From: CBDFGK01 sp965247075
Lineage (GTDB): Bacteria; Pseudomonadota; Gammaproteobacteria; Pseudomonadales; Halieaceae
Reading direction: 5' to 3'
DNA length: 64,000 nt
Assembly (NCBI GenBank): GCA_965247075.1
Contig: CBDFGK010000002.1
Coordinates: 1,488,001 to 1,552,000, forward strand
This document shows, piece by piece, positions 42,074 to 52,330 of the stretch. Numbering within the stretch: the stretch's first letter is position 1; the number at the start of each line of letters is the position of its first letter. Both the position numbers and the translations under genes were made by a program. The notes beneath the pieces were generated by a model. That model saw only the letters and a list, made by a program, of their open reading frames with translations. It ran no database searches and had not been told where the DNA came from.

Positions 42074-42907
42074 ATGCAACTGCCAGATCCACAAGATATA
42101 CAACAACAGGTCGCCTCCGCATTGCGCGAGGATATTGGCGACGGTGATATTACCGCCGCATTAATTCCCGCCCAGGCACACTCGCAAGGCCGGGTTATCT
42201 GCCGGGAGGCCGGCGTCATTTGCGGCGCTGCCTGGGTGAATGAAGTATTCCATCAGATCGATGATCAGGTTGCTGTCAAATGGCATGTAGCCGACGGCAA
42301 TACCGTTGCAGCAGACACTTTATTGTTCGAGCTGCAAGGCCACAGCCGCAGTTTGCTCAGCGGTGAGCGGGCCGCCCTCAACTTTCTGCAACTGCTGTCG
42401 GGAACCGCCAGCCGTTGTCACCGCTATGCTGATCTGGTCGGCGACACCGCCGTAAAGTTACTGGATACCCGCAAGACCATTCCGGGTTTGCGCACCGCGC
42501 AGAAATACGCCGTCACATGCGGTGGCTGCTACAACCATCGTATCGGTCTGTTCGATGCCTACCTGATCAAGGAAAACCATATTCAGGCCTGTGGTTCGAT
42601 TGCCACCGCCGTGGCCACAGCGCGGCAACAGGAGCCCGGCAAACCCATTGCGGTAGAAGTGGAATCCCTGGCAGAGCTGGAACAGGCACTGGCTACAGAT
42701 GCCGACCGCATCATGCTGGACAATTTTAATTTGTCGGAATTGCAACAGGCAGTGATCCGCAATGCCGGCCAGGCCGAATTGGAAGCGTCCGGTGGTATCA
42801 CCAGCGAAACCCTGCCCGCTATCGCTGCAACCGGTGTGGATTACATTTCCATTGGCGCGTTAACCAAGGACGCCGTCGCACTCGATCTGTCCATGCGCTT
42901 ACGCTAA
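42074..42907 (+). CDS. nadC: Nicotinate-nucleotide pyrophosphorylase (quinolinate phosphoribosyltransferase)
   Basis: A 277-residue NadC from ATG 42074. Family features: REDIGDGDITAALIPA at the N-terminus, ERAALNFLQLLSGTASRCHR, LDTRKTIPGLRTAQKYAVTC, GGCYNHRIGLFDAYLIKENH, VEVESLAELEQAL and IMLDNFNL. It converts quinolinate and PRPP to nicotinate mononucleotide in NAD synthesis. The ASGGITSETLPAIAATGVDY and ISIGALT phosphate-binding end is complete. Its end overlaps the convergent RraA-like gene by 9 bp. Confidence 0.96.
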   Translation: MQLPDPQDIQQQVASALREDIGDGDITAALIPAQAHSQGRVICREAGVICGAAWVNEVFHQIDDQVAVKWHVADGNTVAADTLLFELQGHSRSLLSGERAALNFLQLLSGTASRCHRYADLVGDTAVKLLDTRKTIPGLRTAQKYAVTCGGCYNHRIGLFDAYLIKENHIQACGSIATAVATARQQEPGKPIAVEVESLAELEQALATDADRIMLDNFNLSELQQAVIRNAGQAELEASGGITSETLPAIAATGVDYISIGALTKDAVALDLSMRLR

Positions 42908-43390
42908 GGGCAACTCGTGGCTGGCCACCAGCACGCCGTTATTGTCCGCGTAAATCCAGTCGCCGGGGCAAATACTGACACCGCCGATATGCAGTGGAAT
43001 TTGCTGTTGGCCGGCGCCGAGCCTGTCGGTCTTGAGAGGTGTCGCCCCCAATGCCTGCACGCCCAGCTCGGTGACCCCAATCTGCTCAACATCACGAATC
43101 ACGCCATCTATTATCAGCCCGGCCCAGCCATTGCCGGCGGCCTGTTCGGCTAACCTATCACCGAGCAGGGCGCGGCGCCGTGAACCACCCCCATCAACCA
43201 CGATGACACGGCCCAGTCCCGGCGTAGCCACCAACTCTTTGACCAGAGAATTATCTTCGTGGCATTTAATGGTTACCGCCGGCCCGCAGAATTGCGATTG
43301 CCCGCCAAAGTTGCGCAGGTCCAATTGCAGCGCCTGTACCACATCGGGATGAGCATCCGATAAGTCCGGCGTAGAAACCGGCTTGCTCAC
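42899..43390 (-). CDS. RraA-family protein (RNase E regulator / HMG aldolase-like)
   Basis: A 163-residue protein starting with GTG at 43390. The RraA core is visible: FCGPAVTIKCHEDNSLVKEL, GRVIVVDGGGSRRRALLGDR, WAGLIIDGVIRDVEQI and LHIGGVSICPGDWIYADNNG. RraA inhibits RNase E, and close relatives are 4-hydroxy-4-methyl-2-oxoglutarate aldolases using the GxxxxD-R-D residues. Sequence alone does not separate the two. The start overlaps the stop of the acyl-CoA dehydrogenase in GTGA, so the two are coupled. Confidence 0.9.
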   Translation of the reverse strand: MSKPVSTPDLSDAHPDVVQALQLDLRNFGGQSQFCGPAVTIKCHEDNSLVKELVATPGLGRVIVVDGGGSRRRALLGDRLAEQAAGNGWAGLIIDGVIRDVEQIGVTELGVQALGATPLKTDRLGAGQQQIPLHIGGVSICPGDWIYADNNGVLVASHELPLA

Positions 43391-45141
43391 AGCCAGTCCT
43401 GCGCATAGTCGGCCAGAGCCGCACTGCCGTTGACAACCACCTGTCCACAGGCGGCGGCACGCGGCAACAGGTTCTCAGCATAAAACCTCGCCGTGGCCAG
43501 TTTGCGCGGGTAAAAACTGTTATCCGAACCGGCCGACATTTTTGCAGACGCCACCAGGCCAGAGCGCAACAGATGCCAGCCACCCATGACATAACCCACT
43601 TGCATCATGTAATCAAATGCGCCGGCCAGGGCGGCCTCACGATTGTCCTTGAGCTGCTGCGCGATGGTGACCGTACTGGCCTGCAAGTCGGCCAGGGCGA
43701 GCCGCAGGGCAGCGCACAACACCGACAAATCATCCACCTGGTCGGCCGCGTCCATGGTGATATCGACTTCGGCCAACAGGGCCTGCATGGCCGCCCCGCC
43801 GTCCCCACCGAGTTTTCTCACCACCAGGTCTTGCGCCTGGATACCGTTGGTTCCCTCGTAAATTGAGGATATGCGCACATCCCGCAGAAATTGGGCAGCG
43901 CCGGTTTCTTCGATATAACCCATACCGCCATGCACCTGCACGCCCAGCGAGGCCACTTCTTCTCCCAGTTCGGTGAGCCAGCCCTTCACCACCGGAATCA
44001 TCAGGTTCAGGCGCGCCTGCGCGCCGGCATCCCGTTGATGATGGGCCAGATCCATGGTGGTCGCCTCGGTGTAAACGAAGGCGCGCATGGCCTCACTGGC
44101 AGCGCGCATAGTCAGCAGCATGCGTTTAACGTCGGCATGCTGGATAATGGCGACACCTCCCTGTACCCGTTCGCGCGCATAATCTACCGCCTGCTGGTAG
44201 GCTCCCTCGGCAATACTCAAACCCTGCAAGCCAATCTTGAGGCGCGCTTCATTCATCATGGTAAACATGCAGCGCAGTCCGTTGTTTTCTTCGCCGACCA
44301 GGAAACCAATGGCACCGTCGTTGTCACCAAAGGCCATCACACAGGTGGGGCTGCCGTGAATGCCCAGTTTGTGCTCCGTGGAAACCGGCCAGACATCATT
44401 GCGATCACCCAGGCTGCCGTCCTCGTTAACCAGGAACTTGGGCACGACAAACAGGGAGATACCGCGGCTGCCCTGCGGTGCATCGGGCAACTTCGCCAAT
44501 ACCAGATGCACGATGTTGTCGGTCGCCTCGTGATCGCCCCAGGTAATAAATATCTTCTGCCCGTAAATGCGGTAGTGATCGCCCTCCGGCACCGCCCTGG
44601 CCTTCATAACACCCAGGTCCGAGCCGGCACCGGACTCGGTCAGGTTCATGGTGCCGGTCCACTCGCCGGTATACATTTTTTTCAGGTAGGTTTGCTTTTG
44701 CTGCTCGCTGCCATGGGCGTTAATTGCCATGGCCGCACCGATAGAGAGAACCGGCGCCAACGCCAGGGCCATATCGGCACTGTTCCACATCTCGCAGGCG
44801 GCGGTGGTGTAGATTTCGGGCAGGCCCTGGCCACCGTATTCCGCCGGTGCCGATATTCCCATCCAGCCACCTGCGGCCAGTTGTTGCAGACCATCGGCAT
44901 AACCGGGCGCCAGCGTAACCTTGCCGTCGCTACAGGTCGAATGATGTTCGTCTCCCACCCGCCGCAACGGTGAGATAACCTCGCTACACAGGCGGGCAGA
45001 TTCGTCCAGTAAGGCCGTGCTCAGGTCCGCGCCGATCCCCAGTTCGGCAAAGGACGGCAGCGAGCCAAGCTGCTCTTCGACACAACACAATTCGTCGATA
45101 ACAAACTGCATATCCTCCAGTGGTGCTCGATATTTACCCAT
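43387..45141 (-). CDS. Acyl-CoA dehydrogenase (DmdC/FadE12-like, long form)
   Basis: A 584-residue flavoenzyme with TMNLTESGAGSDLGVMKARA (FAD/substrate loop), WPVSTEHKLGIHGSPTCVMA, VQVHGGMGYIEETGAAQFLR and then DVRISSIYEGTNGIQAQDLV, which holds the catalytic Glu-type YEGTNG segment. An additional C-terminal domain of about 120 residues is typical of the long 3-methylthiopropanoyl-CoA dehydrogenase-like group, so DMSP or fatty-acid catabolism is possible. It is divergent from a LysR gene that may regulate it. Confidence 0.93.
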   Translation of the reverse strand: MGKYRAPLEDMQFVIDELCCVEEQLGSLPSFAELGIGADLSTALLDESARLCSEVISPLRRVGDEHHSTCSDGKVTLAPGYADGLQQLAAGGWMGISAPAEYGGQGLPEIYTTAACEMWNSADMALALAPVLSIGAAMAINAHGSEQQKQTYLKKMYTGEWTGTMNLTESGAGSDLGVMKARAVPEGDHYRIYGQKIFITWGDHEATDNIVHLVLAKLPDAPQGSRGISLFVVPKFLVNEDGSLGDRNDVWPVSTEHKLGIHGSPTCVMAFGDNDGAIGFLVGEENNGLRCMFTMMNEARLKIGLQGLSIAEGAYQQAVDYARERVQGGVAIIQHADVKRMLLTMRAASEAMRAFVYTEATTMDLAHHQRDAGAQARLNLMIPVVKGWLTELGEEVASLGVQVHGGMGYIEETGAAQFLRDVRISSIYEGTNGIQAQDLVVRKLGGDGGAAMQALLAEVDITMDAADQVDDLSVLCAALRLALADLQASTVTIAQQLKDNREAALAGAFDYMMQVGYVMGGWHLLRSGLVASAKMSAGSDNSFYPRKLATARFYAENLLPRAAACGQVVVNGSAALADYAQDWL

Positions 45142-45251
45142 TTTACTGTCCTGCGGCTATGATAAGAATTTGGTGATAGTAGGCAGGGCATGATAATTTG
45201 TCTAATTGATAATTGGCATCCTCATCATTCAAACAATGAATACTTGCGCCT

Positions 45252-46199
45252 ATGAATAGTAACCGAGTTGATCTGAACCTGCTGGTCTATCTGGATGTAT
45301 TGCTGCGAGAGCGCAATGTAACCCAGGCCGCCGGCCGGTTGAACCTGAGCCAGCCCGCTATGAGCAATAGCCTGCGCCGCCTGCGCAATGTCTTTGACGA
45401 CCCGCTGCTGGTGCGCACCAGTGACGGCATGATGCCGACCGAGCGCGCCCTGGAACTGGAACCTCTGGTGCGCGAAATTCTCAGCAAGGTCGACAAGGCA
45501 CTGCAGCCCTCGGCAGATTTCGATCCGGCCTCTGCAGAACGCATATTTCGAATCATGGCCAGTGACTACGCAGAATCCACCCTGCTGCCTGCAGTGCTGG
45601 GCAAGTTGCGCAATGAGGCACCCGGCATCAGCCTGGACATCATGACGCCCAGTGATGTCAGCTTTCTCGACGTGGAGCGCGGCAAGGTTGACCTGGTTAT
45701 CAATCGCTTTGACGCAATGCCACAGTCATTTCACCAGATCAAGGTCTGGACTGACAGCTTTTCCTGCCTGCTCAGCGCCGACAACCCGCTGCTCAAGGAT
45801 TTCACTCTCGATACGTATTTGCAGGCGCGGCATGTGTGGGTGAGCAAGACCGGCATGGGACAGGGGGTTGGGGTGGACCCCCGGGACGTACAGCGGCTGG
45901 GCTGGGTCGACAGCGCCATCAACCGCCTCGGCAAGAAGCGCCATATTGCCGTGTTCACCCGTCACTACCAGTCGGCCATGATATTGACCGAACAAACTGA
46001 CCTGGTGGTTACCCTACCGACACTGGCCGCACAGCTACAGCACGACAACCCGCGCCTGGTGATAAAAACCCCGCCGCTGGAAATCCCGCCGCTGGAGCTA
46101 CAAATGGCCTGGAGCCCCCTGCTACAGCACAATCCGTCCAATCGCTGGCTGCGCACCCTGATCGTGGCAACCGGCCGCGAAATCAGCTGGGAGCACTGA
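45252..46199 (+). CDS. LysR-family transcriptional regulator
   Basis: A 315-residue regulator. The N-terminal winged HTH reads LLVYLDVLLRERNVTQAAGR, LNLSQPAMSNSLRRLRNVFD and DPLLVRT, the LysR pattern of the NodD/PcaQ-like subgroup. The effector domain has VDLVINRFDAMPQSF. It is transcribed away from the acyl-CoA dehydrogenase gene with a 110-bp gap, and malate synthase follows 98 bp downstream. Control of either is a reasonable inference. Confidence 0.93.
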   Translation: MNSNRVDLNLLVYLDVLLRERNVTQAAGRLNLSQPAMSNSLRRLRNVFDDPLLVRTSDGMMPTERALELEPLVREILSKVDKALQPSADFDPASAERIFRIMASDYAESTLLPAVLGKLRNEAPGISLDIMTPSDVSFLDVERGKVDLVINRFDAMPQSFHQIKVWTDSFSCLLSADNPLLKDFTLDTYLQARHVWVSKTGMGQGVGVDPRDVQRLGWVDSAINRLGKKRHIAVFTRHYQSAMILTEQTDLVVTLPTLAAQLQHDNPRLVIKTPPLEIPPLELQMAWSPLLQHNPSNRWLRTLIVATGREISWEH

Positions 46200-46297
46200 C
46201 CATGATTCACCCAACGGATAGCGGTGATACAAACGATAAATTGGCTAAGTTTGGATCTGGTTCCTACACTGGCCCGAACAGATGAAGGTAGAGCAAG

Positions 46298-48475
46298 ATG
46301 AGTGAGCGCATTCACGTTGGCGGCCTGCAGGTTGCACCGGAAATACACCGGTTGCTGGAGCAGCAGATCCTGCCGGGAACCGGGCTGAAAGCCGAGCAAT
46401 TCTGGCGCGACCTGGAGCAACTGCTGGCGGATCTCACCCCACGCAACCGTGAACTGCTCGCGCAGCGCGACACCATGCAGGCACAGATTGACCAATGGCA
46501 TCGCGACCATCCCGGCGTGAACTACGATCGCCAGGCCTATCGCGCCTTCCTGAAAGAGATCGGCTACCTGTTACCGGAGGGCGAGGATTTCTCAATCACC
46601 ACAGAAAATGTCGACGAGGAGGTGGCACAAATTGCCGGGCCACAACTGGTCGTTCCGGTAATGAATGCACGTTACGCACTGAATGCCGCCAATGCTCGCT
46701 GGGGCAGCCTCTACGACGCCCTGTACGGCACCGATGTTATTTCCGATGCCGACGGTGCCCAGCGGGGCGGGGCCTACAATGCTGCGCGCGGCGACAAGGT
46801 CATCACCTACGCCCGCGCCTTTCTCGATCAGGCCTGCCCGCTGGCACAGGGCAGTCACAGCGATGCCGGCGCCTATCGCATCGTCGACCGGCAACTCTCG
46901 GTTAGCCTGACAGACGGCGGCAGCAGTGGACTGGCCGACAGCACACAATTGCAGGGTTACCGCGGTGATATCCAGGCACCCTCCGCTATTTTATTGCGCC
47001 ACCACGGCCTGCACATAGAAATCCAGGTCGATCACCATCACGCTATCGGCAAAACTGACCAGGCTGGGGTCAAGGACCTACTACTGGAGGCCGCCGTCAC
47101 CACCATCCAGGATTGCGAGGACTCAGTGGCCGCGGTAGACGCCGCCGACAAGGCACTGGTCTATGGCAACTGGCTGGGGCTGATGAAAGGTGACCTCAGT
47201 GAAAAACTGGAAAAAGGCGGTCAAACCATCGAGCGACGCCTCAATCCAGATCGCAGCTACACTGGTCTGCATGGTAAAGAATTGAGCCTGCCGGGGCGCA
47301 GCCTGCAGTTTGTTCGCAATGTGGGCCACCTGATGACCACCAATGCCATTCTCGATGCCGACGGTGAGGAAATACCCGAAGGCATACTCGACGGCGTCTT
47401 CACCAGTGCCATCGCCCTGCACGACCTGCGTATAGATCAGCCCCTGTGCAATTCGCGCACCGGCAGTGTTTACATCGTCAAACCAAAAATGCACGGCCCA
47501 CAAGAAGTTGCCTTCACCTGTGAGCTGTTCAGCCGCATTGAAGATATGCTGGGCATGGCGCGCAACACCCTCAAACTCGGTATCATGGACGAAGAGCGTC
47601 GCACCACCATCAACCTCAAGGCCTGCATTCGTAGCGCCGCTGAGCGAGTGGCCTTTATCAATACCGGCTTCCTGGACCGCACCGGTGATGAGATCCACAC
47701 CAGCATGGAGGCGGGACCCATGATTGCCAAGGGCGCCATGAAAGAACAGCCCTGGATTAAAGCCTACGAAGACTGGAATGTAGACACCGGACTGCTGTGC
47801 GGCCTGCAGGGCAAGGCTCAAATCGGCAAAGGTATGTGGGCCATGCCAGACCTGATGGCCACCATGATGGAACAAAAAATTGGCCACCCCCAGGCCGGCG
47901 CCAACACGGCCTGGGTGCCCTCACCCACCGCCGCCACCCTGCACGTCATGCACTATCACCGCATTGATGTGAGAGCGCGCCAGTGTGAATTGCGCCAACG
48001 GCAGCGCGCCGCGCTGGCAGACATCCTCACCATTCCCGTTGCAAAAATCAGCCTGAACGCAGCGCAAATCCAGCGCGAACTGGACAACAACGCCCAGGGC
48101 ATCCTCGGTTATGTGGTCAGGTGGATAGACCACGGTGTCGGCTGCTCCAAAGTTCCCGACATCGACGATATTGGCCTGATGGAAGACCGCGCCACCCTGC
48201 GTATCTCCAGCGCGCACCTGGCCAACTGGATACGACACGGTATCTGCAGCGCAGCGCAGGTACGAGCAACATTGCAGCGCATGGCCGCGGTGGTAGACCG
48301 GCAAAATGCAGGCGATGACAGCTACCGCAACATGGCGCCGGAGTTTGCCAGTAGCATAGCCTTTCAGGCTGCCTGCGACCTGGTATTCAAGGGTTGCGCA
48401 CAACCCAACGGCTATACCGAGCCGGTATTACACGCGCGACGCCGCGAAGCCAAGGCGCAACAGGCTGGGGGCTGA
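46298..48475 (+). CDS. glcB: Malate synthase G
   Basis: A 725-residue protein, the usual GlcB length. Signatures include DCEDSVAAVDAADKALVYGN, VGHLMTTNAILDADGEEIPE, YIVKPKMHGPQEVAF, MGIMDEERRTT-like LGIMDEERRTTINLKACI, FINTGFLDRTGDEIHTSMEA and GKGMWAMPDLM. It condenses glyoxylate with acetyl-CoA to malate in the glyoxylate bypass, giving growth on C2 compounds, which fits the fatty-acid genes nearby. Complete and unremarkable. Confidence 0.97.
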   Translation: MSERIHVGGLQVAPEIHRLLEQQILPGTGLKAEQFWRDLEQLLADLTPRNRELLAQRDTMQAQIDQWHRDHPGVNYDRQAYRAFLKEIGYLLPEGEDFSITTENVDEEVAQIAGPQLVVPVMNARYALNAANARWGSLYDALYGTDVISDADGAQRGGAYNAARGDKVITYARAFLDQACPLAQGSHSDAGAYRIVDRQLSVSLTDGGSSGLADSTQLQGYRGDIQAPSAILLRHHGLHIEIQVDHHHAIGKTDQAGVKDLLLEAAVTTIQDCEDSVAAVDAADKALVYGNWLGLMKGDLSEKLEKGGQTIERRLNPDRSYTGLHGKELSLPGRSLQFVRNVGHLMTTNAILDADGEEIPEGILDGVFTSAIALHDLRIDQPLCNSRTGSVYIVKPKMHGPQEVAFTCELFSRIEDMLGMARNTLKLGIMDEERRTTINLKACIRSAAERVAFINTGFLDRTGDEIHTSMEAGPMIAKGAMKEQPWIKAYEDWNVDTGLLCGLQGKAQIGKGMWAMPDLMATMMEQKIGHPQAGANTAWVPSPTAATLHVMHYHRIDVRARQCELRQRQRAALADILTIPVAKISLNAAQIQRELDNNAQGILGYVVRWIDHGVGCSKVPDIDDIGLMEDRATLRISSAHLANWIRHGICSAAQVRATLQRMAAVVDRQNAGDDSYRNMAPEFASSIAFQAACDLVFKGCAQPNGYTEPVLHARRREAKAQQAGG

Positions 48476-48513
48476 AAATTTTAGCGGACGCCGGCGGCAG
48501 AAAGCGTCTCTGG

Positions 48514-49365
48514 CTATATATCCTCGAACTCATGTTCGGCAACAAGCTTAAATTGATCTTCATCGCTCAACTGAAATTTTTTCTGTTGAAAACGATTCGA
48601 TGCGAACTCAAGAGCTTTCACGTTGGCGAGAAATTCAGCCGGAAAAACATTCTTGTCTACAAAGAAGGCGTTGACGCCACAGCGCTCCACAGTAACGAAC
48701 TCATAATCGTTCTGCTTGAAGAACTTTTTCCAACCAGCCAGGGATACACCATAGTAGAGATTGCCTGCATCTCCCTCCATATAACTGAAAGACTGCCGGT
48801 GTTTGATGGTCATGCTTCTCTCAGGCCCATAGACCGAGTTGTACTCCACCACAAAAATCCGCGGACGAATTCCCTGCTCCAGCACGGCTTTGGCAATGTA
48901 ATAATCATTACCATCGATATCAATTGAGAATACATCCGGATCAAGATGCAACATGCGAGCTCTTAGCGTATCGATATTATCGGTCTCAACAAAGGTATTA
49001 AGACACTCCACACCAATGCACATCGGTATCACCGTGCGGTTTGCCCGCCCGGCCAGCCAACCGTTGCCCTCTATCATGATGCCGTTCTGTTTTTCCATTA
49101 CCGCCAGCCAGGATGTATTATTCTCCCGTCCATCGCCGGCGCCGATCTCCACAAAAAAACGATTGGAAGTGGGGAGTTGGCTTCTGAGCACATCCAGCAC
49201 ACCATCTTCCCCGTTCTGGCTGAATCCGCAAAACTCCCAGGTGGCAGGCTGGGTCAGGTCGATGCGTCGGGCGGTCATCATGGCACCCCCCCTGGCAACG
49301 GCTATATTGATGTGCTGCCAGGCCTGAAAGTCGAGCAGGTAGTAATTAAATATTTTCCTGAACAT
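48514..49365 (-). CDS. FkbM-like SAM methyltransferase
   Basis: A 283-residue protein from ATG 49365 (MFRKIFNYYLLDFQAWQHIN); the frame is open upstream into the flippase gene. The SAM-binding segment is NRFFVEIGAGDGRENNTSWL, followed by DVFSIDIDGNDYYIAKAVLE, both as in FkbM-domain methyltransferases of polysaccharide clusters. It probably methylates a sugar hydroxyl or is a structural relative. It is the last gene of the minus-strand flippase/glycosyltransferase unit. Confidence 0.8.
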   Translation of the reverse strand: MFRKIFNYYLLDFQAWQHINIAVARGGAMMTARRIDLTQPATWEFCGFSQNGEDGVLDVLRSQLPTSNRFFVEIGAGDGRENNTSWLAVMEKQNGIMIEGNGWLAGRANRTVIPMCIGVECLNTFVETDNIDTLRARMLHLDPDVFSIDIDGNDYYIAKAVLEQGIRPRIFVVEYNSVYGPERSMTIKHRQSFSYMEGDAGNLYYGVSLAGWKKFFKQNDYEFVTVERCGVNAFFVDKNVFPAEFLANVKALEFASNRFQQKKFQLSDEDQFKLVAEHEFEDI

Positions 49366-49385
49366 GCCTTTTTCAACTCTTGTTA

Positions 49386-50909
49386 TTAGCTCTTTTGCCA
49401 AACAAACCGACAAGCCTTTTTCACGTCGGGGAAAAAAACCGGCGATGCCAGCACGATCAGAATCACCGCCAACAGACCCGCAATGCCAGCCAGTGCCGGC
49501 GCGGCGTATGGGTCTGTGGCACTGAAACCGACCAGGTACTTCATAAATATACCGACTGTCAAGGCGATAGTTAACGGAATTCCTACATCGGCGAGCAGCC
49601 ATTTAACACCTGTGCCGGGCAACAGGGTACGATGCGTCAGCCAACACCCCAGCAACAGGTAAACAATTTGTACAATCATCCAGCTCGCCGCACCGCCGAC
49701 CAGGCCAAACCTTGCCACTAAAAATAGTGTCAGGGGCACCATTACAATCATCAAGGTAACTGAATTGGCCAGGGCAATACGCGTGCGCCCGTTGGCCAGT
49801 TGCAGAGCATAGGGAAAATGCATGACGCCATTGATGGAAAACCCGACCGACAGGCACAGGATTAACGGGGCAACTTTTGCAGCCAGCCCCGCATCGCCGG
49901 TCCACAGCACAACGAAGGGCTCGCAATACAAGCCCAATACCATTGCCAATGGAAACAACACTAGCCCCAGTGCCCTGGTTCCCTTTCTGTACAGGCAGAT
50001 CAGCGTCGCTGTGTCGCGCACCTCCACCAGAGCCGTCATGCTGGGATAGATGACGTTGAATACCGGCATGAAAAAGGCACTAAAAATACTGCCGGCTAAT
50101 ACGGCAATCATATAGGCGCCGTAGTCATCCAGCGGCAAGCTGGCACTTATCAGTATTTTGTCCAACTGTAGCAGGACAACACCGCAGATAGTGACGACGG
50201 TCATTCCCGCCGTAAAGCGCCAGACATTGCGCAGGGCCTGCTGGTCAAATTGCGGCCGGAATGTTTTTTGGCCTCCTTGCGAGCCTGCGTTTATGGTTTT
50301 CCATGCCGCACGGTGCATCAGTAACGTCAGCGCGGCACCGCATAACGCCTGCCACAGGAAAAAAACAATTATCGACGAGCTTATATAGGCCAGCACCAGC
50401 ACGGCTCCGACACTGGAGACCGTAACCATTACGATGTTGATCCCGTTCACCAGCACCAGGCGTTCGGCGCCAATAAGCGCACCGCGGTAAATGCTGTGCG
50501 GGAAACGACAGGCTATAACCAGCCCCATTAACAGAACCGCTCTGGAAACCGCTTGGGCATCAAGCTGCCTGGCATCGAGCCAGTAAGTGGCTATCAGGGG
50601 AGAGAACAGTAAAAAAAGGGCCAGGATAAAGAGGGCCACTCCCCAGTAAAAGACCGCAACACTGTGCAGGAAGTTGGCGGCGTTCAGCAGGCTTTGGGCC
50701 GCTCTGGCTCTGGCAATTTCCCGGCTGACGGTCGGGCTCAACCCCATGTCGAGTATCAAAAATACACCTTGCAGGGTGATAAAAAAACCAATGAGTCCGT
50801 ATGCCTCAATCCCCAGATAGTCGACATAAAAGGGCACAACAGCGAAGGTGACCAGAGCGGTCCATACACAATTAAGCAAACCGGAGAAGAGATTGGCTCC
50901 ATAGCGCAT
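49386..50909 (-). CDS. Wzx-like oligosaccharide flippase
   Basis: A 507-residue polytopic protein from ATG 50909 (MRYGANLFSGLLNCVWTALV), five bases after the stop of the upstream glycosyltransferase. About 12-14 membrane helices and the segments YLGIEAYGLIGFFITLQGVF and LDMGLSPTVSREIARARA place it in the MATE/PST flippase group that turns lipid-linked glycans to the periplasm. A Wzy-like partner is not obvious in the window, other than the GT-C-like proteins near pilA. Confidence 0.88.
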   Translation of the reverse strand: MRYGANLFSGLLNCVWTALVTFAVVPFYVDYLGIEAYGLIGFFITLQGVFLILDMGLSPTVSREIARARAAQSLLNAANFLHSVAVFYWGVALFILALFLLFSPLIATYWLDARQLDAQAVSRAVLLMGLVIACRFPHSIYRGALIGAERLVLVNGINIVMVTVSSVGAVLVLAYISSSIIVFFLWQALCGAALTLLMHRAAWKTINAGSQGGQKTFRPQFDQQALRNVWRFTAGMTVVTICGVVLLQLDKILISASLPLDDYGAYMIAVLAGSIFSAFFMPVFNVIYPSMTALVEVRDTATLICLYRKGTRALGLVLFPLAMVLGLYCEPFVVLWTGDAGLAAKVAPLILCLSVGFSINGVMHFPYALQLANGRTRIALANSVTLMIVMVPLTLFLVARFGLVGGAASWMIVQIVYLLLGCWLTHRTLLPGTGVKWLLADVGIPLTIALTVGIFMKYLVGFSATDPYAAPALAGIAGLLAVILIVLASPVFFPDVKKACRFVWQKS

Positions 50910-50913
50910 GCTG

Positions 50914-52095
50914 TCACGACCTCCGCTGCGCCCCAAACCCCTGACTACCATCGCCGCGCAGCGCCCGCAGCAGTGGGTTCAGCAGGGCCGTATTGCTAAG
51001 ACACTCCTGATAGAAGCGTGCGCTCGTAGATGCATACTGCCGCCTCAGCTCTTCACTGGCGGCCAGTTCGCGTATTGCTTCGGCCAGCGCTGCCGGGTCG
51101 GCAGCGGGCACGAAGTAAAAGGGACTGTAGTCCAGTTCCCGCGTCAGCTCTCTCAAACAGTTGCCGGCAGCAGTGATCACCGCTCTTCCGACCCGGCTAT
51201 AGGCATAGATTTTGTTAGGAAGCACCCGAGCAGCCTTATCCGTAGCACCAAAAATTCCCAAGCAAAGATCGGCGTCGCAAATTTCCCTGGCGACTCTCTC
51301 ACTGTCAACCCACTCGCGCAGCCAGTCTACATTTTGACCGACATTGCTCAGGAGTTCGCCTTCCTGGCCATCGCCTACAATCCGAAACTGTATCGGTTCG
51401 TCCTCAAGCAGCTTTGCCGCCTGTACAATCGTGGCGATGCCGTGGAGAGGGATCATCGTACCAATAAACAGAACCCGACATTTGCCAACGGCCGCTAATT
51501 GTTTCGTGGTAGTTGCCACGGCATACGACTGAGCCTGGAGAATGGTTTCATCAGTCGATAGGGGGCAGGCGAAAAAGCGCTCTCGCGGCAGCGAAAACAA
51601 AGCGGCGAGGTGGTCTGCATTCTCCGCCGTATCTACCACCACCTGGTCGGTGAAGGCGAGTGCTCTTCGTTCTATCGCGTATAACAGGCGTGCCGGCACG
51701 CTATTGGGCGCGTATAACTCGCGGTCGAGCACGATGGTGTCGTACAGCGAGATAAAAACGTCAGCGACAATGCGCTCACGCACCCAGCCCTTCCCAAACC
51801 AGGACAGCAGCCATAACAGCCCTATGGCCGGATAGGGAATATAGATAATGTCGGGGCGCCGGTGAAACAAACTGCGCAGCAATACACTTGCATGGGCCCA
51901 CAGCATGCTTGACAGGTTGCGCCACAGCCGAGCGCGACCTGAACTCGACTGGGTTGCGCTACTCCAGCCCTGGCGATGAATGAGCTGCGTCGAAAATGCA
52001 TCACATTGTTGCAGCGCGCGCACGCGATGGTAGATATTGGGATACGCCTCAGTGTCGGGGTGCACACCGGCAATAAGCAGGCTCCGCTTATCCAT
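50914..52095 (-). CDS. Glycosyltransferase family 4-like protein
   Basis: A 393-residue protein from ATG 52095 (MDKRSLLIAGVHPDTEAYPN); an ORF start at 52170 is possible. The C-terminal GT-B Rossmann domain shows CRVLFIGTMIPLHGIATIVQ, FRIVGDGQE and LCLGIFGATDKAARVLPNKIYAYSRVGRAV in sequence, matching GT4 enzymes that use nucleotide sugars. It is divergent from gmd across a 230-bp spacer and probably extends the lipid-linked glycan that the flippase handles. Confidence 0.87.
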   Translation of the reverse strand: MDKRSLLIAGVHPDTEAYPNIYHRVRALQQCDAFSTQLIHRQGWSSATQSSSGRARLWRNLSSMLWAHASVLLRSLFHRRPDIIYIPYPAIGLLWLLSWFGKGWVRERIVADVFISLYDTIVLDRELYAPNSVPARLLYAIERRALAFTDQVVVDTAENADHLAALFSLPRERFFACPLSTDETILQAQSYAVATTTKQLAAVGKCRVLFIGTMIPLHGIATIVQAAKLLEDEPIQFRIVGDGQEGELLSNVGQNVDWLREWVDSERVAREICDADLCLGIFGATDKAARVLPNKIYAYSRVGRAVITAAGNCLRELTRELDYSPFYFVPAADPAALAEAIRELAASEELRRQYASTSARFYQECLSNTALLNPLLRALRGDGSQGFGAQRRS

Positions 52096-52330
52096 CCCTG
52101 TAATAGCCAGCAACAGGTCCCGCCCGGCAGTCCCGGTGCCGGAAAACATACCGCAGCACCGTATTGTCAACGGTGGCGGCGGCAGCGCTACTCAGGCTTG
52201 CATTCATCTGTAGTTACGTTATCGTCTGGTAATTATTGTCCTGCACGAGCACGGTCTGGCGTGGATCTACCGTGAAACCAATGCAGACTGTAGATTTTAC
52301 GCAGGAACAGGCCAGGATGAGAATAGCTGA

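Noticed and set aside
43891..44973. Long plus-strand ORF opposite the acyl-CoA dehydrogenase
   Set aside because: It is the mirror of a strongly conserved gene in GC-rich DNA and has no recognisable motif.
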